From: Planctomycetota bacterium
GTDB lineage: Bacteria > Planctomycetota > UBA8108 > JACQVS01
DNA: 64,000 nucleotides
Direction of reading: 5' to 3'
Assembly (NCBI GenBank): GCA_028280485.1
Contig: JANQLS010000192.1
Span: 1 to 64,000, forward strand
This document shows, piece by piece, positions 35,498 through 43,653 of the stretch. The first letter of the stretch is position 1. Every line of letters begins with the position of its first letter. Below the pieces are notes generated by a model. It was not told the DNA's origin. It saw only the letters and a program-made list of their open reading frames with translations, and made no database searches. Made by a program: the position numbers and the translations under genes.

Positions 35498-37870
35498 TCA
35501 ATGTTGTTTTTGGATGGAGCTTGATGGTGAAGCTGACGAGGGTGCTGAAGATTCTTGTTGATCGGGGGCTGGCTTCTTAATTTCAGCTTTTGATCCACGA
35601 ATCAAGACTCTCTCACTACCTACCATGAGGAAGATATCACCCGAGAGAGACAAACATCCTTGACGACCTTGTTCAGCTAACTGACTGATCAAGGCAGCGT
35701 AAGCCACCGAACCAATATCGACGATACGAGCGTTCATATCTTTTTTAGGATCATTGACCAACCGGCTGTCGACCCAACGATTACCGCGCTTAAAGAAGGC
35801 GCGATCACAGATTTGCTGAACGCTAACGATCTCAACCTCTTTCAACTTCGAATTGATATAGTTGTTCCCGAAGTTGAGCACTTTTTGAGATTTAACCCGC
35901 TGCCGATTGATGTCTTGGTTCCAAGAACCTAATCCCGACCGACAAGAGATCGACCGCCTGAGAAAGTTACCTCCGACTTCAGCGAGGACGAGATCCTTTT
36001 TAGTGAGGTCCGTTCCTTCTTGAGCAAAAAACGCGGTGTATTCACTCAGAATTCCAAACTCAGTAGAGAGCTTGACGATCTCGTCGATAATTTCCTTCAA
36101 ACGAGGGTCGGTTAAGGTGGGATTGTTTTGATGATTGAAGTTGGCGAGTCCCGTGATCGTCGTCGAGTGACGAATCGCATCTTCGAGCATACCGATCTTT
36201 CGACTTGCCCAAAGACGAGGAACAAAGGCATTCTTCGTACTCGATTGATCTAAGGAGAATGTGAATTGATAGCTTCGTTCCTCCCCTAAAAAGTTTCCTT
36301 TTACGCGGAAGGACAGAGGCTTATCCTCTAAATACTTACCCAAGACGATCAGTTGATCCCCTTTGAATAAATCGGGGATATCTCCCGGAATGAGGTCACG
36401 TACTCGATGGAGCGCTGGCTTCCCTTGAGCGTCAACGAGCTCCAATTGAGGTTCACTAAAAATCGGCCCTGCGAGACGTCGGAAAACATCCGCAACCTTG
36501 AGCTCTACATCTTCGTGAGGAGCAACAAACGTCGTCACTCCTCTCGATTTATAGGCGAGAGCTTCAAGAAGAGGAGTGTTGACGTCGGAACCCACTCCGA
36601 AGGTAAAAATTCGTCTTTTAAACGGATTGTGCTTGCTGGCAAGTTCTCGGATAAGATCTTCCCGCGTTTGCCCGATAGTGGGTAATCCATCCGTTAAAAA
36701 GAGGACGATCGGAAGCACATCTTCACGAGGCTTTCTTCTCAAGGCTTCAACTAAAGCATCGTGGATATTCGTTCCCCCACGAGCGGAGATGGTTTCTAAG
36801 TACTTTTGTGCTCGAAGGGTCGTTTCCTTGTTTTTGAATACCGACTCACTGGAAAACACATCCACCGATTCGTTATAGACCAACAGATTAAAGGCTTCAC
36901 CTTCATCCAGTCCGCTGATCACTTGTAGAGCTGCCGACTTCACTTGGTCAATTTTTTCACCGCTCATACTTCCGGAGCGATCTAAGACTAAAGTCACTTC
37001 TCGTTTAAGTTTCTTCTTTTTTAAACCCTCAATCTCTGTGGGCAATCCCGCCATAAGAAGAAAGTAACCGCCTCCCACTTTAGGATCGGGATAGGCGAGG
37101 AGAGAAGCGGTGATGTCTCCCTCTTCTAATAAGTAAGAAAAACGAAAAGAACCCGGTTGGATTTTTCCATTTTTGTTGAGGCGAACGTGGAGCTTCTTCG
37201 GATCGATGACTCGAGTTTCAATATTGTGACTCGGAGAATATGAAGTTGAGATCGACTCGGGAGACTTAACGCTCAAACTGATTTCCCAGGGCACTCGATA
37301 ATCGATGGATTCACTTCTTGGCAGAATGTAATCCACTCGATTTCCATTCTTAGTTAAAAGTTGCTCGTAGGTCACTTGCACCTTTTGAGTTCCATTAGCG
37401 GCAACCGGAAAGACACTACTTTTAAGCAGATTGAGACCTACGAACTCAAGAAGAGCGGGATCATTAGATGCAGCGACGATGCGATCATAAATTTGTCGAG
37501 CTTCTTGAACTGGCAGAATCTTAAATTCCACTTCCTTCGAATTGCCCTGGAAGGTAAATCCCCTTAAGACACTTCCATCGGGAACAGGGATGAGAAGCTC
37601 TGCATTAATTTGTCGAGGAGAGGGATTCTTGAGGTCATAAGTCAGTTGGGTCACCGCTACATGAGCATCGATAGAAATGTTCGCTTTAATCTTTTCGACG
37701 ATCACTTCGGGACCCGGCCAACGACGAGGAGCCCGATTCAAGTTGGTATGGATCACTCGAGTTTGAGAGATCGCGTAGTGATTGAAAGAACTCTGAGCTT
37801 GAGCTTCCAGTGAAGCTTGAGCTCCAAGGAGAAAAACCATGGAAAAGAGCAGGAGTGTCGGGCGCTTCAT
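35498..37870 (-). CDS. VIT-domain and von Willebrand factor A-domain protein (790 aa)
   Basis: A signal peptide (1-25, ending AQAQ) is followed by a VIT domain (about 50-180; NAELLIPVPDGSVLRGF and FKILPVQEARQIYD, the EARxxYD signature) and a vWA domain (about 290-470; MIDAS DRSGSMSG, TDGLPTIG). A further region includes TITGLANFNHQNNPTLTDPR and GILSEYTAFFAQE, as in inter-alpha-trypsin-inhibitor-like bacterial proteins. No sortase motif or C-terminal anchor is seen; the tail is serine/proline-rich. First gene of the operon that ends with a two-component pair. Extracellular adhesion or assembly function is inferred from the family. Confidence 0.9.
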   Translation of the reverse strand: MKRPTLLLFSMVFLLGAQASLEAQAQSSFNHYAISQTRVIHTNLNRAPRRWPGPEVIVEKIKANISIDAHVAVTQLTYDLKNPSPRQINAELLIPVPDGSVLRGFTFQGNSKEVEFKILPVQEARQIYDRIVAASNDPALLEFVGLNLLKSSVFPVAANGTQKVQVTYEQLLTKNGNRVDYILPRSESIDYRVPWEISLSVKSPESISTSYSPSHNIETRVIDPKKLHVRLNKNGKIQPGSFRFSYLLEEGDITASLLAYPDPKVGGGYFLLMAGLPTEIEGLKKKKLKREVTLVLDRSGSMSGEKIDQVKSAALQVISGLDEGEAFNLLVYNESVDVFSSESVFKNKETTLRAQKYLETISARGGTNIHDALVEALRRKPREDVLPIVLFLTDGLPTIGQTREDLIRELASKHNPFKRRIFTFGVGSDVNTPLLEALAYKSRGVTTFVAPHEDVELKVADVFRRLAGPIFSEPQLELVDAQGKPALHRVRDLIPGDIPDLFKGDQLIVLGKYLEDKPLSFRVKGNFLGEERSYQFTFSLDQSSTKNAFVPRLWASRKIGMLEDAIRHSTTITGLANFNHQNNPTLTDPRLKEIIDEIVKLSTEFGILSEYTAFFAQEGTDLTKKDLVLAEVGGNFLRRSISCRSGLGSWNQDINRQRVKSQKVLNFGNNYINSKLKEVEIVSVQQICDRAFFKRGNRWVDSRLVNDPKKDMNARIVDIGSVAYAALISQLAEQGRQGCLSLSGDIFLMVGSERVLIRGSKAEIKKPAPDQQESSAPSSASPSSSIQKQH

Positions 37871-37944
37871 GACGTTCAGCCTTTAGTTGGGTTTTAAAGT
37901 AAGAATCTAAATTGCCTCTATAGAAACTGTACCCCCTTCACCGG

Positions 37945-37965
37945 CAAAGGCTTGTAAAGCCTTTG
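37945..37965. promoter_or_regulatory. Perfect inverted repeat CAAAGGCTT-gta-AAGCCTTTG between divergent operons
   Basis: Two 9-bp arms with a 3-nt spacer lie 75 bp before the VIT-vWA start and 141 bp before the symporter start, in the only upstream region these two operons share. Such a dyad could be an operator for the OmpR-type regulator of the vWA operon or for a sugar-responsive repressor. There is no repeat match in the window. Low-to-moderate confidence. Confidence 0.35.
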
Positions 37966-38105
37966 TAACCCCTATATCGCCTTAATTTATAGATACTTAT
38001 AAATTTGAATTTGGTTTCTAAATTCAGCCTTGAGTACAATGCTCCGCTAATTCATGTTTGGGTTTAAGTCACACGGCTGAATGGCATCTGAAAGCTGACG
38101 TTTTT

Positions 38106-39662
38106 ATGGACTTTAATTTCGTTTCAAATTTCTCAGCGATCGATTGGGTGATCGTGGCGATTTATATCAGCCTGACGGTCCTTATCGGCATTTGGGCCAA
38201 CCGCGCCATCCACAACATGACGGATTACTTGGTCGCAGGCCGCTCTCTCAAATCGTTCTTGAGCATCGCCACCATGGTGGGAAGTGAATTAGGTTTGGTG
38301 ACAGTGATGTTCGCCGCCCAAAAAGGATTCACGGGCGGCTTCGCGGCGTTTCATATCGGATTGATTGCCGGAATCGTCACCCTCATCGTAGGCTTCACCG
38401 GATTTATTGTCGTTCCTCTAAGAAAGCTAAGAGTGAAGACCATTCCGGAGTTCTACGAAAAACGATACGGAAAAGATGTTCGAGTCTTTGGGGGCTTAAT
38501 TTTAGCTCTCGCGGGGATCCTTAATATGGGGATGTTTCTCAAAGCCGGAGCACTCTTTATTTCCGGCTTAACCGGATTGGATAACCCCGACACAATTAAA
38601 TACATCATGACCGCCCTCATCCTCTTGGTTTTGTTTTACACCATCTTGGGAGGCATGGTTTCAGTCGTGATCACCGATTACATTCAATTTGTCGTACTAT
38701 CGATCGGCATGATCATCGCTGTGATCCTCGCCTTCAACGAAGTGGGCTGGACAGGGATGGTTGAGGGAGTTCAATCCATCCACGGCGAAAAAGGATTCAA
38801 TCCCCTCGATACCGATGGCTTTGGACCCTCGTACATCGTTTGGATGGTGTTCACTGCCGGTTTGGTTTCCTGCGCTGTGTGGCAAACCTCCGTCATGAGA
38901 GCTTGTGCAGCCGAAAGTACTCAAGTCGTGAGAAAGCTTTACATGTTTTCTTCGATCGGGTTCATGATTCGTTTCTTAGTACCTCAGTTCTTAGGTATCT
39001 GTGCTTTGGTTTGGCTCTGTCAACATCCCGAAGTCAAAGAGGCTCTCTTCCCAGGAGGGGAGCCAGCAACGTCTCAAGAAGCCAAAGATTTCACGATGAA
39101 GGCGATGCCGGTCTTTCTCAGCCAAATCTTACCCGTAGGTTTGCTGGGACTCATCGGAAGCGGAATGTTAGCTGCTTTTATGTCGACCCATGACAGCTAC
39201 CTTCTCTGTTGGGCTTCGGTGCTTTCTGAAGATGTCGCTCATCCCTGTGTTCAAACCTTTAAAGGAAAATCCCTCTCTACAAAAGCTCGTTTAACTCTTT
39301 CACGAACATTTATATTCACCATCGGAATTTTCCTTTTGGTTTGGAGCCTCTGGTATCCCCTAGGAGATGATCTTTGGGATTATATGGCCATCACTGGCGC
39401 CATCTATTTCACCGGAGCGTTCGCCCTTTTAGTTTTAGGACTCTATTGGAAACAAGCAAGTCGAGTAGGTGCCTACGGTGCCTTACTCTGTGGCTTACTC
39501 TCCATCTGCGGATTAGGCCAAGTGAGAAAAGCATTGGGTTTCCCAGATTGGATTTCTTCTGAACATGTTGGTATTACCGCTACTGTCTTAGCCTTAACTT
39601 TGATGGTCACTTTAAGTGTTCTCTTCCCCAACCGTGAACAAGAGAAAGGAGCCTCCTCATGA
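38106..39662 (+). CDS. Sodium/solute symporter, SSS family (518 aa)
   Basis: About thirteen transmembrane segments, beginning IDWVIVAIYISLTVLIGIW. The family landmark region DYLVAGRSLKSFLSIATMVG follows, with GGMVSVVITDYIQFVVL later. I chose ATG 38106 (MDFNFVSNFSAIDW), which leaves a short N-terminus before the first helix, over the upstream TTG at 38058. Family members couple Na+ entry to uptake of sugars, amino acids or other solutes. The next two genes suggest a sugar. Confidence 0.9.
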   Translation: MDFNFVSNFSAIDWVIVAIYISLTVLIGIWANRAIHNMTDYLVAGRSLKSFLSIATMVGSELGLVTVMFAAQKGFTGGFAAFHIGLIAGIVTLIVGFTGFIVVPLRKLRVKTIPEFYEKRYGKDVRVFGGLILALAGILNMGMFLKAGALFISGLTGLDNPDTIKYIMTALILLVLFYTILGGMVSVVITDYIQFVVLSIGMIIAVILAFNEVGWTGMVEGVQSIHGEKGFNPLDTDGFGPSYIVWMVFTAGLVSCAVWQTSVMRACAAESTQVVRKLYMFSSIGFMIRFLVPQFLGICALVWLCQHPEVKEALFPGGEPATSQEAKDFTMKAMPVFLSQILPVGLLGLIGSGMLAAFMSTHDSYLLCWASVLSEDVAHPCVQTFKGKSLSTKARLTLSRTFIFTIGIFLLVWSLWYPLGDDLWDYMAITGAIYFTGAFALLVLGLYWKQASRVGAYGALLCGLLSICGLGQVRKALGFPDWISSEHVGITATVLALTLMVTLSVLFPNREQEKGASS

Positions 39663-39826
39663 ATCCTTGGGCTACTTTTTGGGGGATTGTGTTTTTACTC
39701 GCGTTCGGGTCATTCGCCATTTTGGCCGTCGTCATTTCGATCGGCGGTTTTGGTGATTTACGAGCGCTATTGAAAAAGCTTATCCATTCCAGACCCGAAG
39801 AAGATTCGACCAACGAGTCCAATTGA
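39659..39826 (+). CDS. 55-aa single-pass membrane peptide, probable symporter accessory subunit
   Basis: The ATG overlaps the symporter stop (ATGA), with AAAGGAG 5 nt before it. The peptide has one strong transmembrane helix (WGIVFLLAFGSFAILAVVI), a basic patch (RALLKKLIH) and an acidic tail. The coupled position directly behind an SSS symporter matches small accessory proteins known for several sodium symporter families. It is invisible to length-filtered gene finders, but coupling and Shine-Dalgarno make it convincing. Confidence 0.75.
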   Translation: MNPWATFWGIVFLLAFGSFAILAVVISIGGFGDLRALLKKLIHSRPEEDSTNESN

Positions 39827-39832
39827 TCCGCC

Positions 39833-41206
39833 TTGAAACTATTCGATGCTTCTCCTCATAAGGAACTGACGTTGAGCTCACTCAAGGCTGCCGTGAACGG
39901 CTTTGGATTCAGTGATCCTTCTCAATCGAAAGTCCTTCAACATTTTGAAGATCTTCATCAATCCCATCTTCAAGATCCAATACCCGATGAATCCTGGGTC
40001 TTGTTTGTTCCCGGAAGAATCGAATGGTTAGGAAAGCACACCGACTACGCAGGAGGGGCCTCTCTGATCTCAGCTTTGGAAAATGGTTTTTACGCTTTAA
40101 TTCAACGTAGTGACTCACCCGAACTGAAAATACGAGAGCTTGGATCGGATCGCGCGGCGAGTTGGGACCTCAACAACGGCAACCTCATTCAATCCGAGGG
40201 TGAATCCCGTTGGCTCATTTACCCCCAAACCGTAATCAAAAGGATTCTTTTAAATTTTAAGCAAAAATTGAGCGGTGTTCAGATCACCTTTAAAAGTGAT
40301 CTCCCAGAAGCTTCCGGCATGAGCAGTTCAAGCGCTCTCATGATCATGATCTTTTTAGCCATCGCTCAAGTGAACGACCTCCCCCGGTCTTCAGAATTTA
40401 CTAAGAATATTATCAACTTAAACGACTTAGCTCTTTACTTAGCTTGTATTGAAAACGGAAGTTCATTCAAAGATTTAGAAGGAGAACGAGGCGTTGGTAC
40501 GTTCGGAGGCAGCGAAGATCATACTGCGATCCTCAAAGGGAAATCTGATCATCTCCACCATTTTGGCTACGGGCCTCTCCAAGAAAACTTGTCAGTGCGT
40601 TTACCCAAAGATTACCGATTGGCTTTAGCAACCTGTGGGATCCAGGCTGAAAAGACCCAAGAAGCCTTAGAGAAATATAACGAGTTATCCCTTTTAACCC
40701 AACGAGCCGTTCAACTTTGGAATGAGCATTCTTCACTAAAGGTTAAACAACTTGAAGAGATTCGTATTCAAGATTCAAGCTCAAGAAAAACATTAAATTC
40801 TTACTTCAAATCGGAGCTTAACCGAGGGCGATTAAAAGAGAGGACTCAACATTTCTATACAGAAATGCAACTCCTTAATCCATCCCACTGGATTCGCGAT
40901 GGTCAGCTCGATGTTCAACTCTTTAGCTTAGTGGCGAATCTGTCTCATGAAGGAGCGGTGGAACTTCTAAAGAACCAAATTCCCGAAACCGCTTACTTAG
41001 CACGAGCTGCAACTCAAGTGGGGGCAACGGGTGCCTCCGCCTTCGGGGCGGGTTTCGGAGGTTCAGTTTGGGCTTTATTTAATTCGGGTGAAGCTCAAGT
41101 AGGATTGAAGCGCTGGAAAGAAATCTACTCACAAAAATTTCCTGAAGCCGCTGAGAAGGCAAAGTTTTTCCTAAGTCACCCGGGGCCGGGTGCGGGGTTT
41201 GTGTAG
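39833..41206 (+). CDS. Galactokinase-like GHMP kinase (457 aa)
   Basis: The three GHMP motifs are present: PGRIEWLGKHTDYAGG (galactokinase signature), DLPEASGMSSSSAL (ATP-binding glycine/serine loop) and GATGASAFGAGFGGSVWAL. The usual GxMDQ region reads GTFGGSEDHTAI, so the catalytic acid is probably Asp in SEDH, a variation from canonical GalK. It starts with TTG, 6 bp after the micropeptide stop, as part of the symporter operon; the pair suggests uptake and phosphorylation of a hexose or related sugar. The start is not supported by a clear Shine-Dalgarno. The stop TAG begins the repeat at 41203. Confidence 0.85.
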   Translation: MKLFDASPHKELTLSSLKAAVNGFGFSDPSQSKVLQHFEDLHQSHLQDPIPDESWVLFVPGRIEWLGKHTDYAGGASLISALENGFYALIQRSDSPELKIRELGSDRAASWDLNNGNLIQSEGESRWLIYPQTVIKRILLNFKQKLSGVQITFKSDLPEASGMSSSSALMIMIFLAIAQVNDLPRSSEFTKNIINLNDLALYLACIENGSSFKDLEGERGVGTFGGSEDHTAILKGKSDHLHHFGYGPLQENLSVRLPKDYRLALATCGIQAEKTQEALEKYNELSLLTQRAVQLWNEHSSLKVKQLEEIRIQDSSSRKTLNSYFKSELNRGRLKERTQHFYTEMQLLNPSHWIRDGQLDVQLFSLVANLSHEGAVELLKNQIPETAYLARAATQVGATGASAFGAGFGGSVWALFNSGEAQVGLKRWKEIYSQKFPEAAEKAKFFLSHPGPGAGFV

Positions 41207-41465
41207 TCCGCACAATGTAGTCCGCAGGCTCCGCCTGCGGCCTTCCTTAGTTCACACTATCAATGTCCTATCTACCCTCGATTCAAGCAATCGTAACTTT
41301 TAGTCGTCTCGTTCCGCGAGGCGATTTATGGATACGGGGTTTATTTGTGCAAACTAAAGTAGGCTTGGACGAATGATCTCTTAAAGGTCTGTATGAATCT
41401 ATAATTATGTAGCTTTGCCAGGGAGGGCCGCACGCGGAGCCTGCGGACTACTACATACGGACTAC
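41203..41465. repeat. 263-bp BIME-like GTAG-hairpin element between convergent genes
   Basis: GTAG (41203-41206) is the stop of the GHMP kinase gene. A second GTAG (41217-41220) is followed by CGCAGGC/GCCTGCG. A middle module has TTAG plus CTCG/GCGAG. The right end has the hairpin CCGCACGCGGAGCCTGCGG then CTAC (41448-41451), and CTAC at 41462-41465 is the stop of ligA. The order and spacer motifs match 30817-31054. Confidence 0.82.
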
Positions 41466-43477
41466 AGCACCATCTCCAAGAATGCTTCTTCAGACAAAAT
41501 CTCTGTGCCCAGGTCGCGGGCTTTCTTTGCCTTACTGGAGGTGGAATTTGGATCCGCCATCACTAAGTAATTTAAGCCAGCCGAAACTCCTGAGAGAGCT
41601 TTTCCTCCATTGGCTTTAACTAAATCTTGAAGCTGCTTACGAGTCCAACGCTTCTCTGTTTCAGGATTGATGGCTTTGACGGAACCGGTAAAACAAAATG
41701 TTTTTCCTTCTAAAATCCCACCTTCTTCGTCGCCTTCGGCCGGAGGGGGAGGGTCGACGATCGTGACTCCCACTGAGAGTAATTTTTCGATACGATCTTT
41801 TCGGCCTTCAATTCCTTGAACTACCTTTTCTGCCAAAATTTCGGCGAAACCCTTAACGGCGGCCAAGTCAGCGACCTTAGCCTTTTGAATATCTTCGAGC
41901 TTTCGAAAGCCATCATCGATGAGCATCTGAGCACGGGATCTTGAAAATTCTTGAACGTTTAACGCCGCCAAAAATCGATCGAGGCTTGGGTTCGCACTCT
42001 CAGCGATGTTACTGATCATCTTTTGAGCTAAAGTTTCTCCCATTCGATCTAATGGAATGAGATCATCCACTTTGAGGGTGTAGAGATCAGCAGGGTCCTC
42101 AATAAGGTTTTTGTCGATAAAAATTTCAATCCACTTTTCACCAATGGAATCGATCTCTAATTCGTCGATCCATTTTTTAATGTCACCATAAATTTTTCCG
42201 GGACAATCGGGATTCACACATCGAAGGTACTTTGAATCAATTTCTAGTTTTTGATCACACGCCGGGCAATATAACGGAGGCTCTGGTGGATCACCCCCGA
42301 GTTCTTCGATGACCTTGACTACCTGTGGAATCACATCCCCTTTTCGCTCAACTAAAACGCGATCCCCAATTTTTAAATCGAGGTCTTGGAGATAATCGAG
42401 GTTGTGTAAAGTGGCATTAGAAACCGTTACCCCTGCAATTTTTACGGGCTCTAATCGAGCAACGGGAGTCACTCTTCCCCCGATTCCTAAAGACCAATCG
42501 ACATCGTTTAAGGTCGTCACTCTCCCTTCACTCACAAATTTATAAGCAGCTGCAAATCGAGGGCGATTGCTGACAACTCCCAGCTCTTCTTGAAGTGCGA
42601 TGGAATCCGACCGAATCACCAGTCCGTCGATCTCGTAATCTAATGAAGCTCGTTTTCCGGGGATGCCTTCGGCTGGATCTCCGGCATACTCAAGAAAGAT
42701 CTCTTTAATACGATCGAGATCCACCTGTTCAAAACCATCGGCCACCACCACCTTGAGCTTCTTTCGCATGAACTCCATTTTCTGGGCCTCAGTTTCAAAC
42801 TGAAGGCCTTCGCCTACAACATCAAAGAAGAAGAGTTCAAAGTGTTTAGCTAAAGATCGATCTCCATGTTTCTTTCGGGACGTACCGCTGACTGTATTAC
42901 GCGGATTGGCGAATCCCACAGTCTCAAAGTGCTTCTTAAATTTACTCAAGCGTAAAATAACTTCACCACGAAGACTTCCGGTGAACTGTTCGGGAAGCGA
43001 CTTCAGTACATTTTTAAAATGAATCGCGTTATGAGTGATGACTTCCCCCACGAATCCATCACCCCGAGTAATCGCATCGACCAATCGCCCGCCTTCGTAT
43101 TCGAGCTCTAAACTGATCCCATCCAACTTTTCTTGAACTAAAAAGAGAGGACCCGTTTTCTCAGCCCAGGCGTCCAATCGATCCTCAGGTACTTTGTCTA
43201 AGGATCCCATCGGAATCTTATGTTCCTTAGTGGGTAAACCCACTCCCTCGATCAATGGAGCACCAACCTCAGCGAGAACCTCGCTTTCAGGCGCGAGCTC
43301 CTGCAATTGCTCTACGAGAGTATCGAATTCTTCATCACTAATTTCAGGTTGCTGATTGTAGTAGAGCTGACGGTGATACCGGATGGAGTGCTCGAGCTTA
43401 TCGACTTGTTCAGCGAGGGATTCAGCTTGATCGTTCACGGGAAACCCAAAGGATCTTAGATATGCTATTAAGGACAA
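41462..43477 (-). CDS. ligA: NAD-dependent DNA ligase (671 aa)
   Basis: Adenylation domain with the active-site lysine in QEKLDGISL (KxDG) and downstream DYEIDGLVIR; OB-fold, zinc finger YCPACDQ ... CVNPDCPGK, HhH region and a C-terminal BRCT domain (KTFCFTGS). It seals nicks using NAD+. It is divergent from common LigA in places (GEVITHNA where GEDVT is usual). The start is uncertain: there is no ATG. TTG 43477 is followed by LIAYLRSFGFP and an alternative GTG is at 43438. A hairpin repeat ends 2 bp before the TTG, and a GTAG repeat supplies the stop. Confidence 0.94.
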   Translation of the reverse strand: MSLIAYLRSFGFPVNDQAESLAEQVDKLEHSIRYHRQLYYNQQPEISDEEFDTLVEQLQELAPESEVLAEVGAPLIEGVGLPTKEHKIPMGSLDKVPEDRLDAWAEKTGPLFLVQEKLDGISLELEYEGGRLVDAITRGDGFVGEVITHNAIHFKNVLKSLPEQFTGSLRGEVILRLSKFKKHFETVGFANPRNTVSGTSRKKHGDRSLAKHFELFFFDVVGEGLQFETEAQKMEFMRKKLKVVVADGFEQVDLDRIKEIFLEYAGDPAEGIPGKRASLDYEIDGLVIRSDSIALQEELGVVSNRPRFAAAYKFVSEGRVTTLNDVDWSLGIGGRVTPVARLEPVKIAGVTVSNATLHNLDYLQDLDLKIGDRVLVERKGDVIPQVVKVIEELGGDPPEPPLYCPACDQKLEIDSKYLRCVNPDCPGKIYGDIKKWIDELEIDSIGEKWIEIFIDKNLIEDPADLYTLKVDDLIPLDRMGETLAQKMISNIAESANPSLDRFLAALNVQEFSRSRAQMLIDDGFRKLEDIQKAKVADLAAVKGFAEILAEKVVQGIEGRKDRIEKLLSVGVTIVDPPPPAEGDEEGGILEGKTFCFTGSVKAINPETEKRWTRKQLQDLVKANGGKALSGVSAGLNYLVMADPNSTSSKAKKARDLGTEILSEEAFLEMVL

Positions 43478-43478
43478 A

Positions 43479-43534
43479 GCCGAGTTGGGACCAACTCGGC
43501 CGCGAGCGTAGGCTTGTAGAGTTTACGCTCGCGG
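43479..43534. repeat. Two adjacent hairpins, GCCGAGTTGG type plus CCGCGAGCGTA type
   Basis: A 10-bp stem (GCCGAGTTGG/CCAACTCGGC, 43479-43500) is directly followed by an 11-bp stem (CCGCGAGCGTA, 43500-43510; TACGCTCGCGG, 43524-43534). The first stem and its flank recur in the other orientation at 9149-9170. It lies at the 5' end of ligA. Confidence 0.7.
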
Positions 43535-43653
43535 AGTGAAGGCCGCAGCCCCAAAAGGGGCTATGCCAAAAACATAGGGAAGAATTGCCAGGTCGGTTGA
43601 ATAATTGTCGGAACGACCTTTATTCAACTTAAAAAACACATTGAACGAGCATT

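Noticed and set aside
35467..35598. 44-residue N-terminal extension of the second vWA protein
   Set aside because: The shorter start (35466) has AAAGGA and a clean signal peptide; the extension overlaps the upstream gene's tail.
36407..36878. Plus-strand frames of 92 and 100 aa inside the VIT-vWA gene
   Set aside because: They are antisense shadows of a well-supported gene.
38058..38105. Upstream TTG start for the symporter
   Set aside because: It adds 16 polar residues before the first membrane helix, with no ribosome site; ATG 38106 fits the family better.
26340..41465. GTAG hairpins as ordinary Rho-independent terminators
   Set aside because: They lack a T-run after the stem, occur as inverted pairs with spacers and keep GTAG at the foot, which fits REP-like elements better, although they may still affect transcript ends.
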